The notes under the pieces: model-generated
What the model was told of the DNA's origin: nothing
Database searches by the model: none
What the model saw: only the letters and a program-made list of their open reading frames with translations
Shown: positions 57,001 to 63,620 of the stretch, piece by piece
How positions within the stretch are numbered: position 1 is the first letter of the stretch
Layout: every line of letters starts with the position of its first letter
NCBI GenBank assembly: GCA_045123575.1
Contig: JBGVKG010000042.1
Coordinates: forward strand, 9,616 to 73,615
Direction: 5' to 3'
Source: SVEL01 sp045123575
GTDB taxonomy: Bacteria > Bacillota > Clostridia > Lachnospirales > Lachnospiraceae
DNA: 64,000 nucleotides
Made by a program: the position numbers and the translations under genes

Positions 57001-58151
57001 GAAATCAGTCATCTTCAAATAAGGTAAATGGTCAGTTCGTAAATATCATGAATGGTAAGGCATTAGATGTTAATGGTTATATTTGGGAAATGATTGATGG
57101 AGTTCCTACAAAGACTGATGAAAAAGTTGAAGCTATAACACTTATGAATGAGGCTATGCCATTGTTCAAGGGTATATATAATAATGATGTGCTGTATACA
57201 TATGCTAAATGTACTGAGATATTATCAGCAGGTTATAGTATATATAGAGAAGCGCAGATGTTTGTAAAGAACAACGATTTATATATTCTTGATGGACAGC
57301 TCTTAAATCAGAAGGATGGCGTACTTATCTTTAATAAGAACGGAGCTGACTATATGACTATACTAGGACAAGATGGAATAGTAGTAGACATGTACAATGA
57401 CGATGTATGCTTACCAGATGATAAGGGTTATAAGGTAAAGAATAAAGCAATCGTCAATGTAACGAATAACTTAAATGCAAATGCACCATATGCAATTATT
57501 AAATATTCAAATGGTGGTTTATTAGGATTTAACTACTTATCAGGTGAAGTGATTTTCGATAAGCGTGTAAAGGATAAGGTATCATTAGGAGAATATGCTG
57601 GAGCGTACTATGCAAAGAATGAAATATCTATGTACGCAAATATAAGTAATTCATATAAGCATAATTTAAGTGCATTATTAACTCTTGAAAGACCAGAGCA
57701 GATAGATGCAATACTTGAAGGCAGTATGAGTGGAATGCCAACTATTGGTACAGAAATAGAGAGTACAACAGTTGGTGGTGGAAACTCTTCTGGAAATACT
57801 ACTAAGCCAGTAGGAAAGCCAGACATCGAAACTGGTACAGAGGAAGATTTAAATCAAGCGATAAATAACCGCACATTTATGGCTGTATATGATGTTGAAA
57901 AGAGCGCATACACAATTGTATTTGTGGAAGATTATCTTGTTGAAGCAGATTATAAGTCAGAAAATGACAGAGTGGGTATTGATGATTTGGCGTCTGTAAT
58001 CAAAGGAAAATCAGATATAGCTAAGTCAACAAAAGACAATCAGCTTGAACGAGGAATTTGGATCTACATTGTAGCAGTAACATTGCTCGTAGCAGGTATG
58101 GTAACATTTATACCAACATTACGTAAAAATTTAAAGTACAAGAGAAGATAA
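48018..58151 (+). CDS. giant surface protein with GLUG/beta-helix domain, anchored at both ends
   Basis: This 3377-residue protein starts with a basic tail, a membrane helix (about 17-35) and a beta-rich base (to about 245). A Thr/Glu-rich linker (about 246-340; TTEEPTTEKP) follows, then beta-sandwich modules to about 1080, then long right-handed beta-helix-like stretches. About 17 GLUG-type repeats (GGIVGKLDGST, GGIIGYSSNS) lie between about 1280 and 2660. The C-terminus ends in a membrane helix and KYKRR, with no LPxTG. Both ends should thus lie in the membrane and a loop of over 3000 residues outside. GLUG repeats occur in adhesins and surface enzymes. It closes the operon. Confidence 0.78.
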   Translation: MSNTKEQKIKEKYNKFFVIALIGVILVGVLIVLQIKFTEYMQFANPGYAIKTGTISKYLSMNPLEQDPKKNVGMYNFKAADILYEHKKSLFFDEDKKVQMDENFPVYLNHGASLQLVNGEAVLFNEQYETEKTYKGLIINEGNTYNPSGTQADASKYLFIELKNGYYVNLVPVTYKKKSSDKVIAEHSIINFTKEFFAFYELENDELVYKYCIDIKEGMPIIVNGKEYTYEEFLLLLGVTKPKVEYDDEDNSTEETTTQVEEETTSQPTTDKEEVTTEEPTTEKPSKPQKETTEQTTEEESEEETTEDVTTTTEEKTDDSNEEEEEEETTKAPQVSPGVRPDEMRPDKEPGGSNNEDKKPVVEEYVKPIVTVGDFVAGVYRISTSIEVYDPAKRIDKTKQIQFEVYEVGSKGSMTLAMRVFTGKTGPLDIGDGIIEPNKKYHVVYYFTYKNEFDERVVEQLGECDIQTKSRDTLGTIYLTHDPGVSYSNRIEIANIGYGEETDEEAVYGINLAQGIKIKISKNGKEVSTIKLNGTQIRRFKTNIRQIITSTSNLTARTTYNYDFYVEDFFGNELKIENTKGEITTSRNTPYASIKLLKNEIGKVEFTFSIEDIDASAVVTNPDENGVYVVITDKSEGISSAAELGNATWYYKLSPSEYTYSEEKGLEVNNIALPSVNNLRLNKNYYISVYCDYDLSNGQGVQKFQQIGKLGFTSASLATLGKVYLDCEVTDITCNSADIKYTLNTDLTNPQLVKLLKDCKFDVLEKADDTLKTQFGFSKEDTVTDDEGSTKYVYEAFQNGESITYKVENLDSVTEYYLEAAVKAYYHAYDIDYEEDIVVSMSKVSFKTLKKPATVEVEDLLCAAGTLQLNVHVTDEDGAVTGNSGDVVVVNLYTSDGDFVKALRITKNEWHTLTFTKLDVTKDYVLRFIAVEYNEGYTNATLQSNVILKSVDVSTMLEVSGNIKLQHIDKVYNNDKEYLAYTKSQIFVSGQRDLEYINNRFYIHIEKDGVPVSDVDAYYTLDEDNLSDGMYVNIFKDLVDIGQHTYKYTLYIVAENRELVLDTLEFTTETTVESFSTAYELIKLMQNNPEGKYVAINDIYLYSGNNYKYPNETEETLKGDYVSGAKVVTTFDGTLDFQGYTLTHMYNTTGSQQFVQNFGANAKLRDVVYDVYIDRDTAIYDAGILCYRNYGTISDIIINFRGGNIAANQYFGLIGRYNASSGVIERFVVNNVPDFGSQPFSAYTYTGMLVSSNDGIIRDGYVAGEDIYLTQASASIARYCGGIVGVSNAVGHLENVFSLVNFIQAERGSSGYSYSYYYGAVAGYVSGYVHNVYSVGESNPAEYKNDTTVETTADNYGIQISPTIGQIVNGRYGDLYYWFDMSKSSSDGSTYKTKFLKMMPLDTLYNRGWQTTILGDKFDTECVETGYMPKVIMSTEMPTQTNIPLPSRVKTTDLGISTASVDKYINVNNGSDSALISVVFLNKQNYKITGIKINDVTVELDLDSAKSQDGYTTIKGTVTNPQQFKSSYKITEITYLRNNKTMREKVDFDMNMEFYRHVATANDWYEYVVLNTKNKVVENVRLTNDIDFAGIDTGRIRVTSQFDAKLDGNGMILKNIDLQKDFKTANNSTVWNLFSSAIGIDAEIYNLNIENYKGGGTYVKAGKTYVARYGSVFYDVSGVIRDVHIKGVDIVSYDRMGVFAATMNIGSELKNCSACGYDEDKNTDKDAGKYGVKLTYVQPTGSESTICAGGLVGNINYTRITNCYVTDLEISALNMKSSQGIGGIIGYSSNSVIKSVYAEGEINTRASNVGGIIGQYYASGVSVVCIKDVISKVDISSYTDVIGGIVGLLNIPADIVDTRNNTSGIASGLAIGNVYAYNPDSVYVSRTIGQVAAGKLMYFGCDTQLLNGQLGATLTDNELKCTSGIISASDLKDNANSIYLEVINLGDQFRYSQDGYIPKLNCEGKEELLPNQKDILIKDINVSGIDVTNVNINTNNRIITLRILNPNHYLITDFGIENLNVSYVKYANGGYVKCGIEDAIDYTGDVTMVLLQYDTEQEHYQDSYVLNKISYYNVKESCYDGTTVSAALNDSANIVHSEVFARVGLTMYRKINSIEQWSQIATYPDYENYTVTQDIDFASYSGYATDVKIGRLEGNGYTLKNITLKNVSLIQQVNSAITGLNFENINITASGTTNIGLIKVSNGKISNCTFKNIVINNTYKSTGTISEIGLITRQNGGSLEDITLEDITVKTAAKNGNYVAGLVGYYYGIGNIKNITATKLEINGVNYVGGIAGFVFMSNIDNVNITKSNVKATGNYAGLLAGRISDTANAQSYKASNISIIGTPTYTNGAITGSDTSVKGASEVGAIAGRSYVADCYQAGKQDTTANNIVDGVYVSGIANNIGGAYGYHYTNAYRIIVRNSLIEGSSANARTNLGGIIGNDAYGGGYLTSKNNRIVTRNYSNVGGIYGTKSNSTVNYNYCENVTIEAQSTLSTRGTNVGGAIGYSSYSSSAYCGVINAKVLAPTMDNVGGIVGKIGVSISTNYTLTKSYALGEYDLTKAGTGEAAVAKPEYQVVGYTNVGGIVGKLDGSTLTYSYSNMNVVAKGARGAAGGITGYYNNSYIKVQNSTIKTYSNAKLHYNYFAGSVTAENGFAGGAFGASGLYNDYQEAGGRVKGVSGSAAEAAGNLTVRNLIFATNIVGKRVGAFAGDEGTTFVGRTNRVFEGVKLNGVPVAKMTVSGKPMYTYWTNAGAQWAINQDKVIEIFKASDIMEPENFVDKTPLRTSNASNFYASIGWGTRYQTVNNVAQLRRNTYWRISINGRKDPCDLSNVCVGNYLPQIRSTNSETAKYNSDVIIRNQDIIGRLPVPQYNEAGISQSTVEFNTSVMPETLGDNQNETYAILYVSDVDKINIEFSADMIGTRYYKLMTESGTVISEGVVGNRVYTFSYPFNENLVLSYGADDTGTKTDTYAKEKINRNTLVYGDYYYYFDEKGIVYGNQSSSNKVNGQFVNIMNGKALDVNGYIWEMIDGVPTKTDEKVEAITLMNEAMPLFKGIYNNDVLYTYAKCTEILSAGYSIYREAQMFVKNNDLYILDGQLLNQKDGVLIFNKNGADYMTILGQDGIVVDMYNDDVCLPDDKGYKVKNKAIVNVTNNLNANAPYAIIKYSNGGLLGFNYLSGEVIFDKRVKDKVSLGEYAGAYYAKNEISMYANISNSYKHNLSALLTLERPEQIDAILEGSMSGMPTIGTEIESTTVGGGNSSGNTTKPVGKPDIETGTEEDLNQAINNRTFMAVYDVEKSAYTIVFVEDYLVEADYKSENDRVGIDDLASVIKGKSDIAKSTKDNQLERGIWIYIVAVTLLVAGMVTFIPTLRKNLKYKRR
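48752..49030 (+). repeat. Thr/Glu-rich linker coding region
   Basis: Tandem ACA/GAA/GAG codons encode EETTT-type repeats with a GEEEEEE-like acidic run. It is a flexible, probably glycosylatable stalk between base and body of the giant protein. Confidence 0.7.
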
Positions 58152-58155
58152 ATAA

Positions 58156-58187
58156 AAGATGGCGATGAGTTTACTCATCGTCATCTT
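58156..58187 (+). terminator. terminator of the rotary-ATPase operon
   Basis: AAGATGGCGATGAGT pairs with ACTCATCGTCATCTT (one mismatch), followed by CATTTTTA. Confidence 0.8.
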
Positions 58188-58387
58188 CATTTTTATGGAA
58201 CTAATTGTATAGGTTAAAACTTCGCTATTTGTTGTTGTATTAGCAGCGAAGAAGGAGTCTGCATCCTAATATGAAATAGTAACACTTTAACATATCAACT
58301 AGACAAAATTCTACAAATGGAGTAAAATGGTATTGTTATTATCGTGTAAAGAGATATCAGTAAGGGAAACGAAAGAGGAGGAGCAAT

Positions 58388-58768
58388 ATGGAAAATAATA
58401 GTGGTTTACCAGTTTTAGAAGGATTTGACTTAAACATCGCTTTGGAGATACTTCAGAGTGAGGAAGTTGTGAACATTATACTCGTAGAGTTTGATGACTT
58501 TTTAGAGGGTATAGTTCCTAAGCTTAATGGCGTATATTCTGATGATATGTCAGATGAGGATATGCAGAAGTATATTATAGATGTACACGCATTAAAAAGT
58601 AGTGCAGCAACAGTAGGTGCAATGGAACTTTCGGAGCTTGCGAAAGCACAGGAGATGGCAGCTAAGAATGGTTGCATGGAGCAGTTTAAAGAGCAACATC
58701 CAATTGTATTAGACAAGGTTGCCAAGATAAAGAATGTATTACATGAATATGTGATAAGTTGTATGTAA
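58388..58768 (+). CDS. Hpt phosphotransfer protein
   Basis: This 126-residue single-domain histidine phosphotransfer protein has the phosphoacceptor in DVHALKSSAATVGAMELSELAK (His67) within a four-helix bundle. It can pass phosphate between the receiver domain of the hybrid kinase downstream and a response regulator that is not in this window. GAGGAGGA precedes ATG 58388. A weak inverted repeat (CTTCGC/GCGAAG, 58220-58251) lies in the 236-bp gap after the operon terminator. Confidence 0.85.
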   Translation: MENNSGLPVLEGFDLNIALEILQSEEVVNIILVEFDDFLEGIVPKLNGVYSDDMSDEDMQKYIIDVHALKSSAATVGAMELSELAKAQEMAAKNGCMEQFKEQHPIVLDKVAKIKNVLHEYVISCM

Positions 58769-58807
58769 TATGAAGATGCACTATATAAAGGTTATAGGAA
58801 ATACGAT

Positions 58808-61168
58808 ATGGAAAAGAAAAAGTTTAGTGGAACGAAGATTTTGTATTATATATTGGCACTAATGCTTGTAGGGTCATTTTTATTCTTTATATTTGGAGAA
58901 GCTTTGTCTAAGCCAGAGAATCTAGTGGAGAAAAGCACATTTGAGAATTTTGAGGCAGAATGGGTATGGGTGTTAGAGGATGGCAGTCAAAAGTCTGTAA
59001 ATGTACCAGGTCAATTAGATGTTGAACAGGGGCAATGGGCCATTATCAAGACAACATTATCTGACAATCAACAGGCTACATGTATATGTGTACGCAGTAT
59101 GCAGCAGGATATAAAGGTATATGTGGGAGATGAGCTTCGCAAGGAATATTCCACATTGAATACACAGCCATTTGGAAAAACTAGTACAATGACTTATGTA
59201 TTTTTTGAGGTGGATGAGTCTGATGCTGGTAAGGAATTGCGAATAGAGTTTATGAGTGATTCGCCATATTCTGGATATATAGGTGATATGTATACCGGAG
59301 AGAAGTTCGATATCCAGCAACGTTTTTATTCATATTATATGCCTGGAGCGATTATAGCGGCGTTATTATTTATCATAGGTATGTTTGTGGTAATCGGCAG
59401 TTTATTTGCTAAACTGGTATTAAAGAAGGAAACGGATTTGATATATCTTGGAAGTGCAGTTGTTGTTGCAGCCACATGGCTTCTAGTAGAGTCTAAGATA
59501 CGCCAGTTTATATTTCCAAACAGTACCATAGCTATGCTTACAGGATTTTTACTTACAGCTATTTTGCCGTATCCTATTATGGCTTATATAGATAGTATAC
59601 AGGGGCATAGGTACAAGAAGGCTTATAATGTGCTGGGTGTAGCTACAGCAGTTAATTTTGCCGCTGTAGTAGCCTTACAGGCATTTAATGTATTAGACTT
59701 TTTTGAAACAATGACATCTTCGCATATCATTATTATAGCATTGATTATTATTATGACTGTGACTATCATAAGAGATACTATCAAGGGATATGCTTTTGAG
59801 TATCGTGAGGTGGCGATAGGTTATGCGTCACTTATGATGGCTGGTGTGCTAGAGGTCGCTTTGACATATATAGTATCGGCCAAGATTAACGGAATAGCTT
59901 TGGCTATCGGCGTAGTTATGTTATTGTGTTCAGCTGGTCTTAAGTCCATAAGAGACCTTGTCAATATAGAGAAGGAGAAGCAGTATGCTATCGCAACTAG
60001 CGAGTCTAAAGCAAAATTCCTAGCTAATATGTCTCATGAGATTCGTACGCCTATCAATACTATTATAGGTATGAATGAGATGATATTAAGAGAGAATGAG
60101 GATGAGGATATTGGAGAATACGCTTATAATATAAAGAGTGCCAGCGATATGCTTTTAAGCCTTATAAATGATGTATTGGACTTCTCTAAGATGGAGGCAG
60201 GCAAGTTACAGATAGTGGAGAACGCCTATAGCTTGGCAAATATGCTTAAGGATGTAACCATTGGTGCTAATATACGTGCTAAGCAAAAAAATCTGGAATT
60301 AAAGTTGGAAATAGATGAAAGTATGCCGGCTGTATTAAAGGGTGATGATGTACGTATAAAGCAGATACTTAACAATTTGATGTCTAATGCGACTAAATAT
60401 ACTAAGCAGGGAACAATTACATTGACTGCAAAGGGTGAACGCAGAGATGATACATTTAACCTTGTTTTATCGGTAGAAGATACAGGTATAGGTATCAAAA
60501 AAGAGGATATAAACAAACTGTTTTCTAGCTTTGAGAGATTGGAATTATCTAAGAATAGATATATACAAGGAACTGGTCTTGGATTAAACATTACAGAGCA
60601 GCTAGTAACTATGATGGGTGGAACTATAGATGTTGAAAGCGAGTACGGACGTGGAAGTAAATTCACAGTTGTACTTAATCAACATATAGTAGATGATGCA
60701 CCTATGGGTAAGATAGAACAAACTCGTAGAATTGTTAAGTCAGAAGTTAGTGATATGGATGATAAAGCGGTTGAAAAGCAAGAGCTCCATATTCCAGATG
60801 CCAATATATTGGTTGTAGATGATACAAAGATTAACCTTACAGTTATTGCTCAGCTGCTTAAGAGAACAGGTGCGAAGCTAGATACAGCGTCAGGTGGAAA
60901 TGAGTGCTTGGAGCTCACAAAGCAAAACAAGTATGACCTGATACTTATGGATCATATGATGCCGGAACCGGATGGAGTAGCTACATTACATTTCATACGA
61001 GATGATGAAAATAATATAAACAAAGATACTCCTATAGTAGTATTGACAGCCAATGCCATAGCAGGCATGAGGGAGCAGTATTTACAGGAAGGCTTTGCTG
61101 ACTATCTTTCAAAGCCTGTAGATGTAAATAAGCTAGAAGATATATTAGAAAAGTATCTTATGAAGTAA
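58808..61168 (+). CDS. hybrid sensor histidine kinase with seven-helix sensor
   Basis: The 786-residue product has an N-terminal signal-anchor helix, an external beta domain (about 35-165) and about seven membrane helices (to about 380), the layout of 7TMR-DISM-type sensors. HisKA is FLANMSHEIRTPINT (His about 411). The N-box is NNLMSNATKYT, with DTGIGI and GTGLGLNI for ATP. The receiver has ILVVDDTKINL and phosphoacceptor Asp about 714 in LILMDHMMPEPDG. With the Hpt gene it forms a phosphorelay lacking an output regulator nearby. It could sense envelope or nutrient state; a tie to the operon upstream is only positional. Confidence 0.88.
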   Translation: MEKKKFSGTKILYYILALMLVGSFLFFIFGEALSKPENLVEKSTFENFEAEWVWVLEDGSQKSVNVPGQLDVEQGQWAIIKTTLSDNQQATCICVRSMQQDIKVYVGDELRKEYSTLNTQPFGKTSTMTYVFFEVDESDAGKELRIEFMSDSPYSGYIGDMYTGEKFDIQQRFYSYYMPGAIIAALLFIIGMFVVIGSLFAKLVLKKETDLIYLGSAVVVAATWLLVESKIRQFIFPNSTIAMLTGFLLTAILPYPIMAYIDSIQGHRYKKAYNVLGVATAVNFAAVVALQAFNVLDFFETMTSSHIIIIALIIIMTVTIIRDTIKGYAFEYREVAIGYASLMMAGVLEVALTYIVSAKINGIALAIGVVMLLCSAGLKSIRDLVNIEKEKQYAIATSESKAKFLANMSHEIRTPINTIIGMNEMILRENEDEDIGEYAYNIKSASDMLLSLINDVLDFSKMEAGKLQIVENAYSLANMLKDVTIGANIRAKQKNLELKLEIDESMPAVLKGDDVRIKQILNNLMSNATKYTKQGTITLTAKGERRDDTFNLVLSVEDTGIGIKKEDINKLFSSFERLELSKNRYIQGTGLGLNITEQLVTMMGGTIDVESEYGRGSKFTVVLNQHIVDDAPMGKIEQTRRIVKSEVSDMDDKAVEKQELHIPDANILVVDDTKINLTVIAQLLKRTGAKLDTASGGNECLELTKQNKYDLILMDHMMPEPDGVATLHFIRDDENNINKDTPIVVLTANAIAGMREQYLQEGFADYLSKPVDVNKLEDILEKYLMK

Positions 61169-61201
61169 CTATAAAATATTAAAAGAAAGTGCAAGAAAAT
61201 C

Positions 61202-62470
61202 ATGATATATAAACCTACAAGAAAATTATATGATGAGGATGCATATGCGACAACGTTTCTAGGGAGCGTTGTCGCTCTTAATCTTATAGAGGATAAAGAG
61301 TTAGGTGCATCTGATAAAATTAAAGCAGATATTATATTAGATAAGACATTATTCTTCCCTGAGGAAGGTGGACAAAATAGCGACAAAGGAACTATGACTA
61401 TTGGAGACTATAATTTTAGAGTTGTTCATGTCAGCTTAGAGCAAAGTCAAAAGGGAGATGTTATTCACCATATCATAGAGCTTGATGAAGATATCTCTGA
61501 GGTAGAATGGCCAGATATACATGAAACCTTAGAAAAATGTATAGGTGAAAATGTAAGTGGAGAATTAGATTGGAAAGATAGATTTGACAAGATGCAAAAT
61601 CATTCGGGTGAGCATATTTTGTCTGGTATCATTCATAATGAATATGGATATGACAATGTAGGCTTTCATCTAAATGATGAAGTATTTACTATGGATTTTA
61701 ATGGAACATTTACAAAAGAGCAGGTGGAATTCATAGAAACTAGAGCCAATGAGATTGTCTATGAAAATGTATCAATCAAAGCCAGCTACTACACAAATGA
61801 CCAGCTTGAAAATATGTCTTATCGAAGTAAAAAGACATTTGATAATGCTGTGCGAATAGTGACTATAGGAGAATATGATGCATGTGCCTGTTGCGCACCA
61901 CACGTTAAGACAACAGCTGAGATAGGTGTTATAAAAATAATAAAGTCTGAAAGCTGGAAGGGTGGAACTAGATTTACTGTAATTTGTGGTCGTAGAGCCT
62001 ACAAGGATTATGCTAAAAAGCAACAGACTGTCCATCATATATCAAATCAATTTTCCACATCGGATGACATGATTATAGATATTATCGATACTATGAAGAA
62101 ATCTTTGACAGTGGCAGAGTATCAGTTGTCATTGCTTCAGACAGATACCTTGTTTATGCAGCTTACAGGAACAGCAGTATTAGATATGGACAAACCAGTA
62201 TTAATATTTACAAATGTCAGCAATCAAGGAGCAGTAAGAACTGCTGTAGATAGAGCTATGAATGAGTATACAAGATGCATATTTGGTGTTCTAAATGGTG
62301 ATGACAAAGAAGGGTATAGATATCTATTCGGAAGTAGAGACAGAGATGTTAAAGCAATATTAGGTGATACCTTAGCAAAGCTTGGGGCTAAGGGTGGTGG
62401 CAATAAGGATATGCTACAAGGTATGTTAAAGGCGACTAAAGATGTAATAAAAACCCAGTTATCTTTTTAG
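61202..62470 (+). CDS. AlaX-type alanyl-tRNA editing protein with DHHA1 domain
   Basis: This 422-residue protein joins an AlaRS-like editing domain with HSGEHILSG (zinc ligands) and CACCAPH, and a C-terminal DHHA1-like domain (GAKGGGNKDMLQG). It should clear Ser or Gly mischarged on tRNA-Ala in trans. The N-terminus FFPEEGGQNSDKG is the conserved glycine-rich editing motif. The stop lies inside the hairpin of the terminator at 62451-62484. The kinase gene upstream is 33 bp away, so the two may share a message. Confidence 0.88.
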   Translation: MIYKPTRKLYDEDAYATTFLGSVVALNLIEDKELGASDKIKADIILDKTLFFPEEGGQNSDKGTMTIGDYNFRVVHVSLEQSQKGDVIHHIIELDEDISEVEWPDIHETLEKCIGENVSGELDWKDRFDKMQNHSGEHILSGIIHNEYGYDNVGFHLNDEVFTMDFNGTFTKEQVEFIETRANEIVYENVSIKASYYTNDQLENMSYRSKKTFDNAVRIVTIGEYDACACCAPHVKTTAEIGVIKIIKSESWKGGTRFTVICGRRAYKDYAKKQQTVHHISNQFSTSDDMIIDIIDTMKKSLTVAEYQLSLLQTDTLFMQLTGTAVLDMDKPVLIFTNVSNQGAVRTAVDRAMNEYTRCIFGVLNGDDKEGYRYLFGSRDRDVKAILGDTLAKLGAKGGGNKDMLQGMLKATKDVIKTQLSF

Positions 62471-62484
62471 ATAACTGGGTTTTT
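62451..62484. terminator. terminator overlapping the end of the editing gene
   Basis: AAACCCAGTTATCT pairs with AGATAACTGGGTTT around four T, followed by TTTC; the TAG stop lies in the stem. It also serves the converging minus-strand gene, which has an A-run on its side. Confidence 0.85.
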
Positions 62485-62494
62485 CAATAATTTA

Positions 62495-63418
62495 TTAAGG
62501 ATTTACACTTGTTCCAAAGAATGTGGTATCAAAGAATTTCTTAGTTTCCTTGTCGCCTAATGAATCTTTAAATACATCAGTAGATATACCGCCCTTTTCT
62601 ATGAGACCATCAGTATATTCCACAGTTATAGCAAGCTTCTTTTCACGTTCTTCTGCCGATAAGACAGGAAGATTGCGTGAGTGTTCAAGGTATGTAGATA
62701 AGCTATCCGATAAAAGGTCCTTAAATTTACTATCGTTTTCGGAACCGCCACCCTTGTAAATAGCAACTGTAAGTAGGTCGGCATACCAAGCCGAAGAAGT
62801 CTCTATATTATCAAGATAATCATAAGAGCTTTCTACCTTACTAAGTGAATCCATCAAAGTCATATATGTAGCATCCTTTGACTCAACCACATCATAGAAT
62901 TCAATATAGCATTTACGATTGCCCAGTATGTACATATAATCAACAGACATAAGTGGCATATTCTTATCCTGTGGAGTGATAACGAAGGTAGCCATCTGCA
63001 TAACGCCCATATTAACTTTCATAATGGAAAGGTTGCCAAGCTCCTCTATATAGTATTGCTCCACATCAAATTTCATTATGCCATAGATGGTCATCTCTTC
63101 ATACTCCCCGGCATCAATAGGTGTGACGGTATAGTTTTTCTTAACCTGTGCCATGGCAGTATCTATACATTCATTCATAGCCTTTACATTACCGTCAGCT
63201 ATGATAGATATGGCTATAACAGCTATTAGAATAATGCCTAGCAATACTCCTAATATTATTAGCAGACGTTTTTTTAGACGCCCCTTTTTCTTTACTTTTT
63301 TAACAGTAGTATCTGTCATATCCGTCATATCTGTCATATCAACAGTATCTACAGTATTTTCCGATACGTCTGCAACTAAACCATTTACCATATCCTTAGA
63401 ATTAGTAGTCTTATCCAT
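62495..63418 (-). CDS. membrane-anchored protein of unknown function
   Basis: The 307-residue product has an acidic/Thr-rich cytoplasmic N-terminus with MTDMTDMTD repeats, a basic stretch, a membrane helix (about 54-78) and an external domain of about 225 residues that I do not recognise (it resembles DUF5105-like extracytoplasmic proteins, low certainty). AGGAGG on the minus strand supports the start at 63418 over 63457. The nine-base repeats at about 63315-63345 could expand or contract in frame. Confidence 0.65.
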   Translation of the reverse strand: MDKTTNSKDMVNGLVADVSENTVDTVDMTDMTDMTDTTVKKVKKKGRLKKRLLIILGVLLGIILIAVIAISIIADGNVKAMNECIDTAMAQVKKNYTVTPIDAGEYEEMTIYGIMKFDVEQYYIEELGNLSIMKVNMGVMQMATFVITPQDKNMPLMSVDYMYILGNRKCYIEFYDVVESKDATYMTLMDSLSKVESSYDYLDNIETSSAWYADLLTVAIYKGGGSENDSKFKDLLSDSLSTYLEHSRNLPVLSAEEREKKLAITVEYTDGLIEKGGISTDVFKDSLGDKETKKFFDTTFFGTSVNP

Positions 63419-63620
63419 AGTAGTCCTCCTAAAATGCATGTTTTTTACTGTATTCAATTTAATACAACGTCCATAAATTTAGTGTATTATACCAAAAAAA
63501 CAGATAAAAGGCAATGTGTTAGCATATCCAATTTTATGCTAATAAATCATCTCTACTCCTAACAACAGGCTATCTGTACATATTTTTCAGTGCTCTTTTC
63601 GAGAACGCAAATTTCCCTAA

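Noticed and set aside
57990..58151. Sortase-anchored wall protein
   Set aside because: The C-terminal helix and basic tail look like a sorting signal, but no LPxTG-like motif precedes it.
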